Source of the DNA: Candidatus Woesearchaeota archaeon
GTDB taxonomy: Archaea; Nanobdellota; Nanobdellia; SCGC-AAA011-G17; GW2011-AR20
Direction of reading: 5' to 3'
DNA length: 8,979 nt
Assembly (NCBI GenBank): GCA_018302885.1
Contig: JAGVZC010000007.1
Coordinates: forward strand, 1 to 8,979
The notes beneath the pieces were generated by a model. That model saw nothing but the letters and a program-made list of their open reading frames with translations, searched no databases and was not told the DNA's origin. Positions within the stretch are counted from its first letter, which is position 1; the number at the start of each line of letters is the position of its first letter. Below, piece after piece: positions 1 through 4,516 of this stretch. The translations under genes were made by a program, and so were the position numbers.

Positions 1-131
1 ATTATGCTCAATAAAACCAAGCCCCTCACGTTCCTCTCGGGAAAATAATTCTCATTAAAAAAGAATTCAAATTATTTTGTTTTACTTCTGCGGTTTTTCC
101 AAAAAATAAAAATCCTCGACCTCTAACGAGG

Positions 132-152
132 GAGCATAACCTCGTTATGCTC
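132..152. repeat. Perfect 9-bp stem-loop upstream of the HAD gene
   Basis: The bases GAGCATAAC (132-140) are followed by a 3-base loop and their exact reverse complement GTTATGCTC (144-152). The motif TATGCTCAAT at the right arm also occurs at positions 3-12, and a near copy (ATGCTCAAAC) at 1561-1570, so this looks like part of a repeated intergenic element. A competing pairing exists between TAACGAG (124-130) and CTCGTTA (141-147). It lies upstream of the inferred transcription start of the next gene, so it need not act as an RNA hairpin of that gene. No function is assigned. Confidence 0.6.
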
Positions 153-154
153 AA

Positions 155-169
155 TTACGAGGGTCGGCC
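155..169. repeat. Left arm of a 15-bp inverted repeat flanking the HAD gene
   Basis: TTACGAGGGTCGGCC here is the exact reverse complement of GGCCGACCCTCGTAA at 862-876. The two arms bracket the HAD phosphatase gene and its promoter. The left arm is upstream of the TATA box, so the pair would not both be in the gene's own transcript. This argues for a DNA-level or repeat-element origin rather than an mRNA hairpin. Confidence 0.75.
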
Positions 170-177
170 GAAATCTC

Positions 178-185
178 TATATATT
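178..185 (+). promoter_or_regulatory. TATA box for the HAD phosphatase gene
   Basis: TATATATT lies about 24 bases ahead of the ATG at 206. That spacing puts the expected archaeal transcription start at or next to the start codon, consistent with a leaderless mRNA. No Shine-Dalgarno-like sequence is visible before the ATG. Confidence 0.5.
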
Positions 186-205
186 TAGTAATTTTTTAAT
201 TTTCT

Positions 206-856
206 ATGTTGAAAGCAATTATTTTTGATATGGACGGCGTGCTTATTGATTCAATTGGTCCGATTTGGGAATCATTCAGCAGAGTTTTGAAAGATGAAGG
301 AGTTCATTTTTCTGATGATTATATTAAGAAAAATCTTGCTAGATCTTTGAGAGATAATCTTCAGGCTTGGAAAACTGAATTTGGCATAAAAGATTATGAC
401 TTAATGGAGTTTTCTAAAAAAGCTGGAGAAATTCAGTTTGAATTAATGAAGAAAGAAAAAATAAACACTGACTTGCTTAATTTACTCCAAGAATCTAAGA
501 AAAACAATATAGCTTGTGCTGTTGCTACGTCCAGTCTTCGTTGGAGAGCAGAAAAAATACTAGATTTACTGAACATTAAAGATTTTTTTCAAACGTTGGT
601 TACTGCTGACGACATTAAGAATCACAAGCCAGCTCCTGACACTTTTTTGGCAGCCGCTAATAATCTTGGGGTCAAGACTGAAGAATGTATAGTTATTGAA
701 GATGCTGGAAATGGAATTGAAGCTGCGAAAAATGCGAACATGAAAACTGTTGGTTTAATCACAAAATATCATTCAGCTGATGAATTAAAGCACGCCGATA
801 TAGTAATTAAAGATTTTTCCGAATTAAATATAGAGAAAATTAAAAAATTATTCTAA
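206..856 (+). CDS. HAD-superfamily hydrolase (beta-phosphoglucomutase/phosphatase-like)
   Basis: This 216-residue protein has all four HAD motifs. Motif I is DMDGVLIDS at 8-16, with nucleophile Asp8 and acid/base Asp10. Motif II is the ATSS stretch near 107-110, motif III is Lys141 in HKPAPD, and motif IV is IEDAGNG at 164-170, with Glu165/Asp166 expected to hold Mg2+. The helical region at about 16-90 between motif I and the core is the C1 cap of subfamily IA, as in beta-phosphoglucomutase, phosphoglycolate phosphatase and related sugar-phosphate phosphatases. The family removes phosphate from small cytosolic metabolites, but the substrate cannot be read from sequence. The length is normal and the gene appears intact. 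A TATA box about 24 bases upstream supports the ATG at 206 with a leaderless transcript. The gene is monocistronic in context and bracketed by a 15-bp inverted repeat. Confidence 0.9.
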   Translation: MLKAIIFDMDGVLIDSIGPIWESFSRVLKDEGVHFSDDYIKKNLARSLRDNLQAWKTEFGIKDYDLMEFSKKAGEIQFELMKKEKINTDLLNLLQESKKNNIACAVATSSLRWRAEKILDLLNIKDFFQTLVTADDIKNHKPAPDTFLAAANNLGVKTEECIVIEDAGNGIEAAKNANMKTVGLITKYHSADELKHADIVIKDFSELNIEKIKKLF

Positions 857-861
857 TAAAA

Positions 862-876
862 GGCCGACCCTCGTAA
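862..876. repeat. Right arm of the 15-bp inverted repeat flanking the HAD gene
   Basis: GGCCGACCCTCGTAA begins six bases after the HAD stop codon and is the exact reverse complement of 155-169. The spacer that follows (to about 1004) has a small GCCTTCGGC hairpin near 890-898 and no convincing gene. Confidence 0.75.
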
Positions 877-1004
877 CTCGAAATTTTTGCCTTCGGCATC
901 GTTGCACTAAAAATCAATCCCTCCAAGTATTCGGGAGAATAGAACAGGAATTAGTTTCAATTTGAGAGCCCTCGCAAAACGAAAAGGGGGTGCCCACCAG
1001 TTGT

Positions 1005-1436
1005 TTAAACTTTATATGGACATCTATAACGTTTGTCTGTTGGATCTGCTTTTGGAGTTTTTTCTAACTGCGTTATAGAAGATCTTGAACTAGCAATGTC
1101 CTTTGCCATAGAAAATGCATCTAATCTATATCCTTCTTTTTCCAAAACAATTTTTGTCAATCTTTTAAGAAATTCTCTTTCTTGTTCTGGAATTTGTTCT
1201 GAAAAATTTAGTTCAAACCTAACTCTCGGGGCTTCTTCTAAGATATCACAAAGAGAATTTGCAGTTGTTGCAAAATCGGCACCATTTATTCTTGTGCGAG
1301 GTCCTTCCAAAAATGTATATTTTCCATTTTCATAAAGAAAACCAAGATAGTGGTCATACGAATTAAACCCTAGCTCTCCAGATCTTTTAAACCTATCATC
1401 TTTCTTTTTTCGTGCAAATTCTTCAAATGTTTTCAT
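1005..1436 (-). CDS. Conserved-looking hypothetical protein, 143 aa
   Basis: I do not recognise this protein. It is a soluble, charged protein with a basic N-terminus (KTFEEFARKKKDDRFKR), a middle segment with aromatic residues (YDHYLGFLYENGKYTFLEG) and a helical, acidic/basic stretch (SEQIPEQEREFLKRLTKIV). It has no signal peptide or membrane segment. An upstream in-frame TTG at 1454 would add six residues. I chose the ATG at 1436 because a TATA box (1461-1468) is centred about 28 bases upstream of it, which would place the transcript start at this ATG and leave the TTG outside the mRNA. The opposite strand also has an open frame (1033-1335), but its translation has no coherent character and I regard it as a shadow. 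The gene stands alone between repeat-rich spacers. Confidence 0.6.
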   Translation of the reverse strand: MKTFEEFARKKKDDRFKRSGELGFNSYDHYLGFLYENGKYTFLEGPRTRINGADFATTANSLCDILEEAPRVRFELNFSEQIPEQEREFLKRLTKIVLEKEGYRLDAFSMAKDIASSRSSITQLEKTPKADPTDKRYRCPYKV

Positions 1437-1460
1437 AACGAAATAGTTATTCAATTATTA

Positions 1461-1468
1461 TTTATAAA
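1461..1468 (-). promoter_or_regulatory. TATA box for the 143-aa hypothetical gene
   Basis: TTTATAAA is palindromic. Read on the minus strand it is centred about 28 bases before the ATG at 1436, the spacing expected for a leaderless archaeal transcript. Confidence 0.45.
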
Positions 1469-1570
1469 GCTTTCGCTTGTAACTACTCCTAAATTAATAA
1501 TAGAAAAAGCGACACCCCCCTACTAACTGAAAACGCTCAGATTCTCAAACTTTCTCGCTGATGCTCAAAC

Positions 1571-1585
1571 TTTTCCTTCGGAAAA
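1571..1585. repeat. TTTTCC-TTC-GGAAAA hairpin in intergenic repeat-like region
   Basis: There is a perfect 6-bp stem with a 3-base loop. It follows two related tracts (TTCTCAAAC near 1542-1550 and ATGCTCAAAC at 1561-1570) that resemble the TATGCTCAAT motif at 3-12 and 146-155. The region 1455-1629 otherwise shows no gene. Confidence 0.45.
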
Positions 1586-1629
1586 GGAACCTAACACCAA
1601 TTATATACAATCGAGAAAAAGGTAAAAAA

Positions 1630-1786
1630 TCACTGCATATATTTCTTCAATTGTGTGAATTCAGATGTTAGATACTCTTTATGAAGTCTGTCATTTGAAC
1701 GAAATATTTCTTTGAATTCAGATGCATATCGTGTCATCAATTCGTCAAAGTAGCTCTTATTTTTAGGATTTTCAACTAACGTTCAT
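1630..1786 (-). pseudogene. Remnant of a small helical protein gene, frame broken near its start
   Basis: Read on the minus strand, positions 1782-1630 are open for 50 codons to a TGA at 1632-1630. They encode a protein-like sequence rich in charged and aromatic residues (for example RYASEFKEIFRSNDRLHKEY and ending TQLKKYMQ), suggestive of amphipathic helices. That frame has no good start codon until an internal TTG-ATG. An ATG (1786-1784) with a TTTAAA promoter-like element about 17 bases upstream lies one base out of frame and runs into a stop after four codons. A one-base indel near 1775-1783 would join the two. A 12-base direct repeat (TGAATTCAGATG at 1656-1667 and 1713-1724) is in phase and gives two copies of the peptide SEF. 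No family is recognised. It fills most of the 1455-1830 gap, which otherwise holds only repeats and promoters. Confidence 0.35.
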
Positions 1787-1797
1787 TTTGAGATAAA

Positions 1798-1805
1798 TTT
1801 AAATA
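1798..1805 (+). promoter_or_regulatory. TATA box for the Cys-repeat lipoprotein gene
   Basis: TTTAAATA is centred about 29 bases ahead of the ATG at 1831, consistent with a leaderless transcript. The TTTAAA core is symmetrical and may also have served the broken minus-strand gene that ends at 1630. Confidence 0.45.
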
Positions 1806-1830
1806 GTAATATATTCTAATAATATACAAA

Positions 1831-2187
1831 ATGAAGATGATAACAACCGTTTTAGTATTATTCTTTGTTGCAATTTTAAGCGGGTGTACTTCCTCCGAGC
1901 TTGAGTGTAGTGGTTTAAATTCTAATGAATGTAATGGTCAATGTTGGTCAAATTGTGCTGTTAATCAGATATTTAAGTGCGAAACTTCAGGAGGTACATG
2001 CGGTGCAGACCCAAACAATTGTCCAGTTGATACACCAAATAGTTGCAATGATCAGTGTTGGGCAAAATGTGATGCTAATAGAATATTCAAGTGCGATCCT
2101 TCGATAGGAGGCACATGTATTGCAGACCCAATGGTGAGTGTTGGGCATGTGGATCAGATGAAACATTTATATGTGATAAATCTTTAG
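1831..2187 (+). CDS. Cys-rich tandem-repeat lipoprotein, third repeat out of frame
   Basis: The 118-residue reading begins with a lipoprotein signal: a hydrophobic stretch at 4-16 and the lipobox LSGC with Cys19, so the product is probably exported and lipid-anchored. Two repeats follow with the pattern CWxxC-x7-C-x6-C, namely QCWSNCAVNQIFKC (about 36-49) and QCWAKCDANRIFKC (about 74-87), each ending in a GGTC segment. After Pro100 the frame runs on for 18 unrelated residues. Stepping back one base at 2130 opens a frame that encodes a third repeat (GECWACGSDETFICDKSLGG) and stops at 2214-2216, which would give 128 residues. The third repeat is therefore separated from the first two by a one-base loss, or by a sequencing error in the CCCAAT tract. 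Repeated Cys pairs suggest disulfide-rich or metal-binding extracellular modules; the family is not recognised. The ATG fits the TATA spacing. Confidence 0.6.
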   Translation: MKMITTVLVLFFVAILSGCTSSELECSGLNSNECNGQCWSNCAVNQIFKCETSGGTCGADPNNCPVDTPNSCNDQCWAKCDANRIFKCDPSIGGTCIADPMVSVGHVDQMKHLYVINL

Positions 2188-2216
2188 GTGGAACTTGTCA
2201 GAAAGAATTAACCTAA
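2130..2216 (+). pseudogene. Displaced C-terminal repeat of the Cys-rich lipoprotein
   Basis: This 28-codon segment, one base out of frame with the upstream gene, encodes NGECWAC followed by GSDETFIC and GGTC, matching the two upstream repeats (CW-C-x7-C-x6-C), and ends in a TAA. It has no start of its own. It is best read as the intended C-terminus of the lipoprotein gene that begins at 1831. Confidence 0.65.
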
Positions 2217-2277
2217 TCTGAATTTTATCTGAAAATATTACTTCAAATTTTTCTTTATTTATAATTTTGGGATAATA

Positions 2278-2296
2278 ATTTATTTTTTTAATTTTA
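2278..2296 (+). terminator. T-rich tract, candidate archaeal terminator
   Basis: A run rich in T (TTTATTTTTTTAATTTTATT) lies about 65 bases after the lipoprotein frame ends and before the promoter of the next gene. Archaeal RNA polymerase terminates at such U-tracts. A second, shorter T-rich tract lies near 2251-2262. Confidence 0.35.
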
Positions 2297-2308
2297 TTCC
2301 GAAAACGA

Positions 2309-2316
2309 TTTAAATA
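2309..2316 (+). promoter_or_regulatory. TATA box for the Imm-5-like gene
   Basis: TTTAAATA is preceded by a purine-rich CGAAAACGA that would suit a BRE. It is about 60 bases ahead of the ATG at 2375, giving a leader of about 35 bases. A weaker TTTATAAAA at about 2350-2358 could instead give a leaderless transcript. An AGGGT at about 2359-2363 is a weak ribosome-binding candidate. Confidence 0.35.
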
Positions 2317-2374
2317 TTAAGGACAAATTTAAACAATAATCACATTTAATTTATAAAAAGGGTAAAATAATAAC

Positions 2375-2959
2375 ATGCGAAATAAACAATTTGTGGCAGG
2401 ACATCATGATGAATTTCTGAAAAAGGTCGCACAGCAGTCTTCTCGTTATCTATTTATAGCAGAACATCGTGGCGGACCTCTGAAAAAAGAGCAACATCGA
2501 CAGCTCATGCAGTGGGCTCGTAAGTGTGCCCTTCATGTGTTGTCGCTCTTTGGCGAGAATATAGATGAACGATTAGAACACGCGCTCGGGGTAGCTAAGG
2601 AATGGGAAAGAGGTAACGCATCAGTCGGCGATGCACGAAATGCTGCCTTTGATGCAATTGCAGTGGCAAACGAATCTCAAAATCAAACCTCAGTAGCAGT
2701 TGCCCGTGCTGTTGGACATGCCGTTGCGACTGCCCATATGGCTGATCACGCTCCTGGGGCGGCAGAATATGCCCTCAAAGCTATTGCAAGCGAAGGTAAA
2801 TCAATTGATGTGGAAAGAAAATGGCAGGATAAACAGATACATCCTGACATTAGAAATCTTATCCTTTGGGAAAGAAACAAGAAGAGAAAATTCTGGCAAG
2901 CAAGTTTACAGAATGCTCAGAATGCAAGAAAAAAGAGAAATAATAAAACTATTTTCTAA
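2375..2959 (+). CDS. Imm-5-like putative immunity protein
   Basis: This 194-residue soluble protein carries the features of the Imm-5-like 'putative immunity protein' domain. They are a W-A-x-x-C-A-x-x-V-L-x-L-F helix (about 47-60), an LEHAL/AKEWERGNASVGDARNAA segment (about 67-89), and the diagnostic AVARAVGHAVATAHMADHAPGAAEYA stretch (about 107-132) with its GHAVATAH core and the following His and Gly-Ala-Ala. Members are annotated as immunity proteins by association with toxin systems; a biochemical role is not established as far as I know. No toxin gene is adjacent. The gene is noticeably richer in G+C than its neighbours (34 of 60 bases at 2581-2640), which suggests horizontal acquisition, probably from bacteria. 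Its 3' end overlaps the end of the convergent TrmI gene by 11 bases. The basic, lysine-rich tail (about 166-191) lies beyond the domain. Confidence 0.8.
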   Translation: MRNKQFVAGHHDEFLKKVAQQSSRYLFIAEHRGGPLKKEQHRQLMQWARKCALHVLSLFGENIDERLEHALGVAKEWERGNASVGDARNAAFDAIAVANESQNQTSVAVARAVGHAVATAHMADHAPGAAEYALKAIASEGKSIDVERKWQDKQIHPDIRNLILWERNKKRKFWQASLQNAQNARKKRNNKTIF

Positions 2960-3635
2960 GAAAAACAAGAAAAGCGCTGTGTCCTAATCTTGTATTTTTT
3001 GGCCTTAGTCTTTCATCAACAAACCATTCCCTTTCTATAATCTCAATTGTTTTCTCGTGATATAACTTGCTTTCTTTGACCAATGCCCTTACCTGTGTTA
3101 TGTTTGGTAAATAGCTGACTAAATAGCAGCCTTCTTTGAGATTCTTTCTTAAGTCATAATTCCAGGGATCCAGCAAATCAAGAACTATCAAGTCATATTT
3201 TCCTTTCAGTTCAGAAATGTCTTTGTTAAAAAACTTAACATTTTTAATTCCCAGATTCTCGATGTTTTTTCTGCTTAAATTAAAAAAATCCTCGTTCTTT
3301 TCATAGCTGTCAACTCTCTTAACAAACCTTGACAGCATGGAAGTCAGGAAACCGCTTCCGGTTCCTGCTTCAGCAACTATGGAATTTTTGTCAATTCCGC
3401 TGTAGCTTAATATTGCTCCTATATCCTTAAGGTTTGTTGTTGCAGGTCCTGTTTTTATTTTTTCCAGGCTGTCTAAAAAATTTGCAGTGAATATTCTGAA
3501 TATCTGGTTTGTGCTGCTTATTGCTTCATTATTGCTCATGTCTTTCTCTTTTATGGTTCCAAGAGAAGTGCTTAAGTCTCCATTTCTCCAGTAATATTTT
3601 CTGTTCTTCTTGTCAAATAAAATTTTTTTTATCAT
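2949..3635 (-). CDS. trmI: tRNA (adenine-N1)-methyltransferase TrmI (m1A57/58)
   Basis: This 228-residue enzyme of the TrmI/GCD14 family transfers a methyl group from S-adenosylmethionine to N1 of A58 in the T-loop of tRNA (A57 and A58 in archaea). The SAM-binding motif I is VAEAGTGSGFLT (87-98). Tyr111-Glu112 is the acidic ribose-binding position. LDLLDPW (152-158) is the family motif with the proposed active-site acid. YLPNITQV (175-182) and the C-terminal RPKNTRLGHSAFLVFLRK (211-228) are hallmark TrmI segments. The N-terminal 60-70 residues form the small beta domain (for example LSTSLGTIKEKD). The length is slightly below the usual 250. Its ATG begins one base after the stop of the upstream membrane-protein gene, and both lie just downstream of a tRNA-Leu gene on the same strand, so co-transcription is likely. 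The stop overlaps the convergent Imm-5-like gene by 11 bases. Confidence 0.92.
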   Translation of the reverse strand: MIKKILFDKKNRKYYWRNGDLSTSLGTIKEKDMSNNEAISSTNQIFRIFTANFLDSLEKIKTGPATTNLKDIGAILSYSGIDKNSIVAEAGTGSGFLTSMLSRFVKRVDSYEKNEDFFNLSRKNIENLGIKNVKFFNKDISELKGKYDLIVLDLLDPWNYDLRKNLKEGCYLVSYLPNITQVRALVKESKLYHEKTIEIIEREWFVDERLRPKNTRLGHSAFLVFLRK

Positions 3636-3636
3636 C

Positions 3637-4113
3637 TTACATAAAAATTAAATTTATCAGTTTACCGACAAAATAAGTTATTATCACAACAACTATTGAA
3701 ATAAAAACATGCTGAATAATTACTTTGTAGGGTTTTATATTCCTGTATTTTGCAACTTTATAATTGTATATGATTAAAACAGCCAAACCCCACATTATGC
3801 TTATTATAATTGCAGTATCCAGCTTAAACAATAAAACAGGAATTAGAAAAGTCAATGCAAGTATAAATTTGGATAGGAAAGTCCATATTGTTGACTCCCA
3901 AACGCTCTTCTCAGTATTTCTTTTTTCAGATTCCTGAGAAACATGAATCCCCAAAGCATCAGAGAACGCATCTGCAATTGCAATTGTTAAAATCCCACCA
4001 ATAACAACTAACCTTGAATGTGTTCCGGAGAAAAGACCGACAATCAAACCCAATGTTGTGATTACCCCTGAGGTTAATCCAAATCCAAGGCCTATTTTTA
4101 TCGAATTTTTCAT
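3637..4113 (-). CDS. VIT1/CCC1-like membrane protein, short form
   Basis: This 158-residue membrane protein has about five predicted helices (roughly 8-29, 34-56, 76-97, 100-117 and 133-153). The N-terminal half resembles the VIT1/CCC1 iron and manganese transporter family: GLTSGVITTLGLIVGLFSG corresponds to the family's first helix, and IADAFSDALGIHVSQESE to the conserved 'ADAxSxAxGxYxS' second helix with acidic residues Asp48, Asp52, Glu61 and Glu63. Typical VIT proteins have about 230-250 residues, with an extended Glu-rich metal-binding segment between helices 2 and 3. Here that link is only about 20 residues, so metal transport is plausible but not proven. The stop is one base from the TrmI start, indicating an operon; the functional link to TrmI is unclear. 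The ATG at 4113 is 48 bases after the tRNA-Leu gene on the same strand, with no clear promoter between. Confidence 0.75.
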   Translation of the reverse strand: MKNSIKIGLGFGLTSGVITTLGLIVGLFSGTHSRLVVIGGILTIAIADAFSDALGIHVSQESEKRNTEKSVWESTIWTFLSKFILALTFLIPVLLFKLDTAIIISIMWGLAVLIIYNYKVAKYRNIKPYKVIIQHVFISIVVVIITYFVGKLINLIFM

Positions 4114-4139
4114 CTTATTTTTTGTGAGCTTCTTTTGAT

Positions 4140-4160
4140 AAAACTTTTTCTAAAAGTTTT
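4140..4160 (-). terminator. A/T hairpin just after tRNA-Leu, possible terminator or processing signal
   Basis: AAAACTTTT (4140-4148) and AAAAGTTTT (4152-4160) are perfect inverted copies with a 3-base loop, starting one base beyond the discriminator base of the tRNA. On the minus strand this gives U-runs that could terminate transcription or mark the tRNA trailer. The stem is almost all A/T, so it is weak as an RNA structure. Confidence 0.3.
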
Positions 4161-4207
4161 ATGTGGGAGACAGGGTTCGAACCTGCGTAGGCACTGAGCC
4201 AATTGGT

Positions 4208-4221
4208 TCCTCATCTGCAGT
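4208..4221 (-). other. tRNA-Leu intron 2, canonical position 37/38 (14 nt)
   Basis: The intron is ACTGCAGATGAGGA. The splicing motif has a central 4-bp helix CTCA (exon, 32-35)/TGAG (intron), a 3-base bulge AGA cut AG|A, a second bulge GAA cut GA|A, and the anticodon stem ATTGG/CCAAT as outer helix. The remaining intron loop has 7 bases and almost no inner helix. The outer helix exists only when intron 1 has already been removed. Confidence 0.85.
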
Positions 4222-4228
4222 CTTGAGC

Positions 4229-4247
4229 TTGGACCTATTTTTATAGT
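4229..4247 (-). other. tRNA-Leu intron 1, non-canonical position 30/31 (19 nt)
   Basis: The intron is ACTATAAAAATAGGTCCAA. The motif is a central 4-bp helix GGAT (bases 25-28 of the tRNA)/GTCC with one G-U pair, 3-base bulges TGA (cut TG|A) and AAG (cut AA|G), and a perfect inner hairpin CTAT-AAAA-ATAG. No outer helix is evident, so this is the relaxed form of the bulge-helix-bulge motif. Cutting at these sites restores a perfect five-pair anticodon stem. Confidence 0.85.
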
Positions 4248-4300
4248 CAATCCCGTTTGACCGCTCCGGCACTCCCACATAATAAATCAATAATTCATTT

Positions 4301-4310
4301 ATTATTTAAA
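4301..4310 (-). promoter_or_regulatory. TATA box for tRNA-Leu
   Basis: Read on the minus strand, TTTAAATAAT is centred about 28 bases upstream of the first tRNA base (4278), the usual archaeal TATA position for a transcript starting at or near the mature 5' end. Confidence 0.5.
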
Positions 4311-4323
4311 ACTTACCAAAAAC

Positions 4324-4331
4324 TTTATAAA
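4324..4331 (+). promoter_or_regulatory. TATA box for the regulator/ABC transporter operon
   Basis: TTTATAAA lies about 42 bases ahead of the ATG at 4370, predicting a transcript start near 4352-4356 and a short leader holding AAGGT (4359-4363) as a possible ribosome-binding site. The 91 bases between the divergent tRNA and this operon therefore hold both promoters. A loose symmetrical stretch (TATAC...GTACATA, about 4338-4356) at the expected start site could be an operator, but it is weak. Confidence 0.5.
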
Positions 4332-4369
4332 TAAAAATATACGTTAAAAGTACATAATAAGGTATAAAA

Positions 4370-4516
4370 ATGGCATATATAAGATATAAAGTTACAGATG
4401 ACCTCCATAAGATAATTAAGGAAATATGCAAGAGAATAGGATTAAAAGAATCAGAATTGTCAAGAACAGCAATAATAGAATACCTGAAATCTCTAAAAGC
4501 ATTTGATAAAAAATGA
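4370..4516 (+). CDS. Small ribbon-helix-helix (Arc/CopG-type) regulator, 48 aa
   Basis: The 48-residue product starts MAYIRYKVTDDLHKIIKEIC and continues KRIGLKESELSRTAIIEYLK. It fits a ribbon-helix-helix fold: a short N-terminal strand with alternating residues (AYIRYKV, 2-8) that would insert in the major groove as a dimer, helix A (about 9-23), a Gly24 turn, a Ser-Glu-Leu-Ser cap, and helix B (about 29-43). Such proteins are dimeric DNA-binding regulators, often autoregulatory. The TGA stop overlaps the ATG of the ABC ATPase gene (ATGA at 4513-4516), so it is the first gene of the exporter operon and translation is probably coupled. A good TATA box and an AAGGT site lie upstream. A role as local repressor of the operon is inference from position. 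The gene is short enough to be missed by standard gene-length cut-offs. Confidence 0.8.
   Translation: MAYIRYKVTDDLHKIIKEICKRIGLKESELSRTAIIEYLKSLKAFDKK

Larger units (their letters stand above)
4162..4278 (-). tRNA. tRNA-Leu(CAA) with two introns
   Basis: Read on the minus strand this 117-base gene folds into a type II leucine tRNA of 84 bases once 33 intron bases are removed. The acceptor stem is GTGGGAG/CTCCCAC with discriminator A73 at 4162; CCA is not encoded. The D arm is CCG-GAGCGGTCAAA-CGG, with A14, G15, G18-G19 and A21 in place. The anticodon stem is ATTGG/CCAAT, formed only after splicing, around loop CTCAAGA with anticodon CAA (4225-4223), which reads UUG. The long variable arm is GGC-TCAGT-GCC, and the T arm is GCAGG-TTCGAAC-CCTGT. 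The introns are at 30/31 (4229-4247) and 37/38 (4208-4221). With the unspliced or singly spliced sequence the anticodon stem fails or carries a mismatch, which is why I infer two introns. The A57/A58 T-loop target of the neighbouring TrmI is present (TTCGAAC). Confidence 0.93.

Noticed and set aside
1..120. Possible coding end or CRISPR-like repeats at the window start
   Set aside because: Only short open frames and scattered short repeats are present, with no regular spacing or spacers; it looks like intergenic repeat sequence.
1033..1335. Plus-strand open frame of 100 codons
   Set aside because: It is antisense to the 143-aa minus-strand gene, which has the better promoter and a more protein-like composition; the plus-strand product shows no motif.
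1925..2107. Open frame overlapping the Cys-repeat lipoprotein in another phase
   Set aside because: Its open state follows from the repeated codons of the real gene; it has no signal, motif or promoter.
2700..2987. Plus-strand open frame inside the Imm-5-like gene
   Set aside because: The main frame has the family motifs; this one is a shadow of it.
4229..4247. A single intron at 37/38 as the only interruption in tRNA-Leu
   Set aside because: It would leave no matching anticodon stem; only removal of the 30/31 segment as well gives ATTGG/CCAAT and a normal D-arm to anticodon distance.
4338..4356. Possible operator palindrome for the ribbon-helix-helix protein
   Set aside because: The symmetry is short and imperfect in an AT-rich promoter, so it is mentioned only as a possibility.
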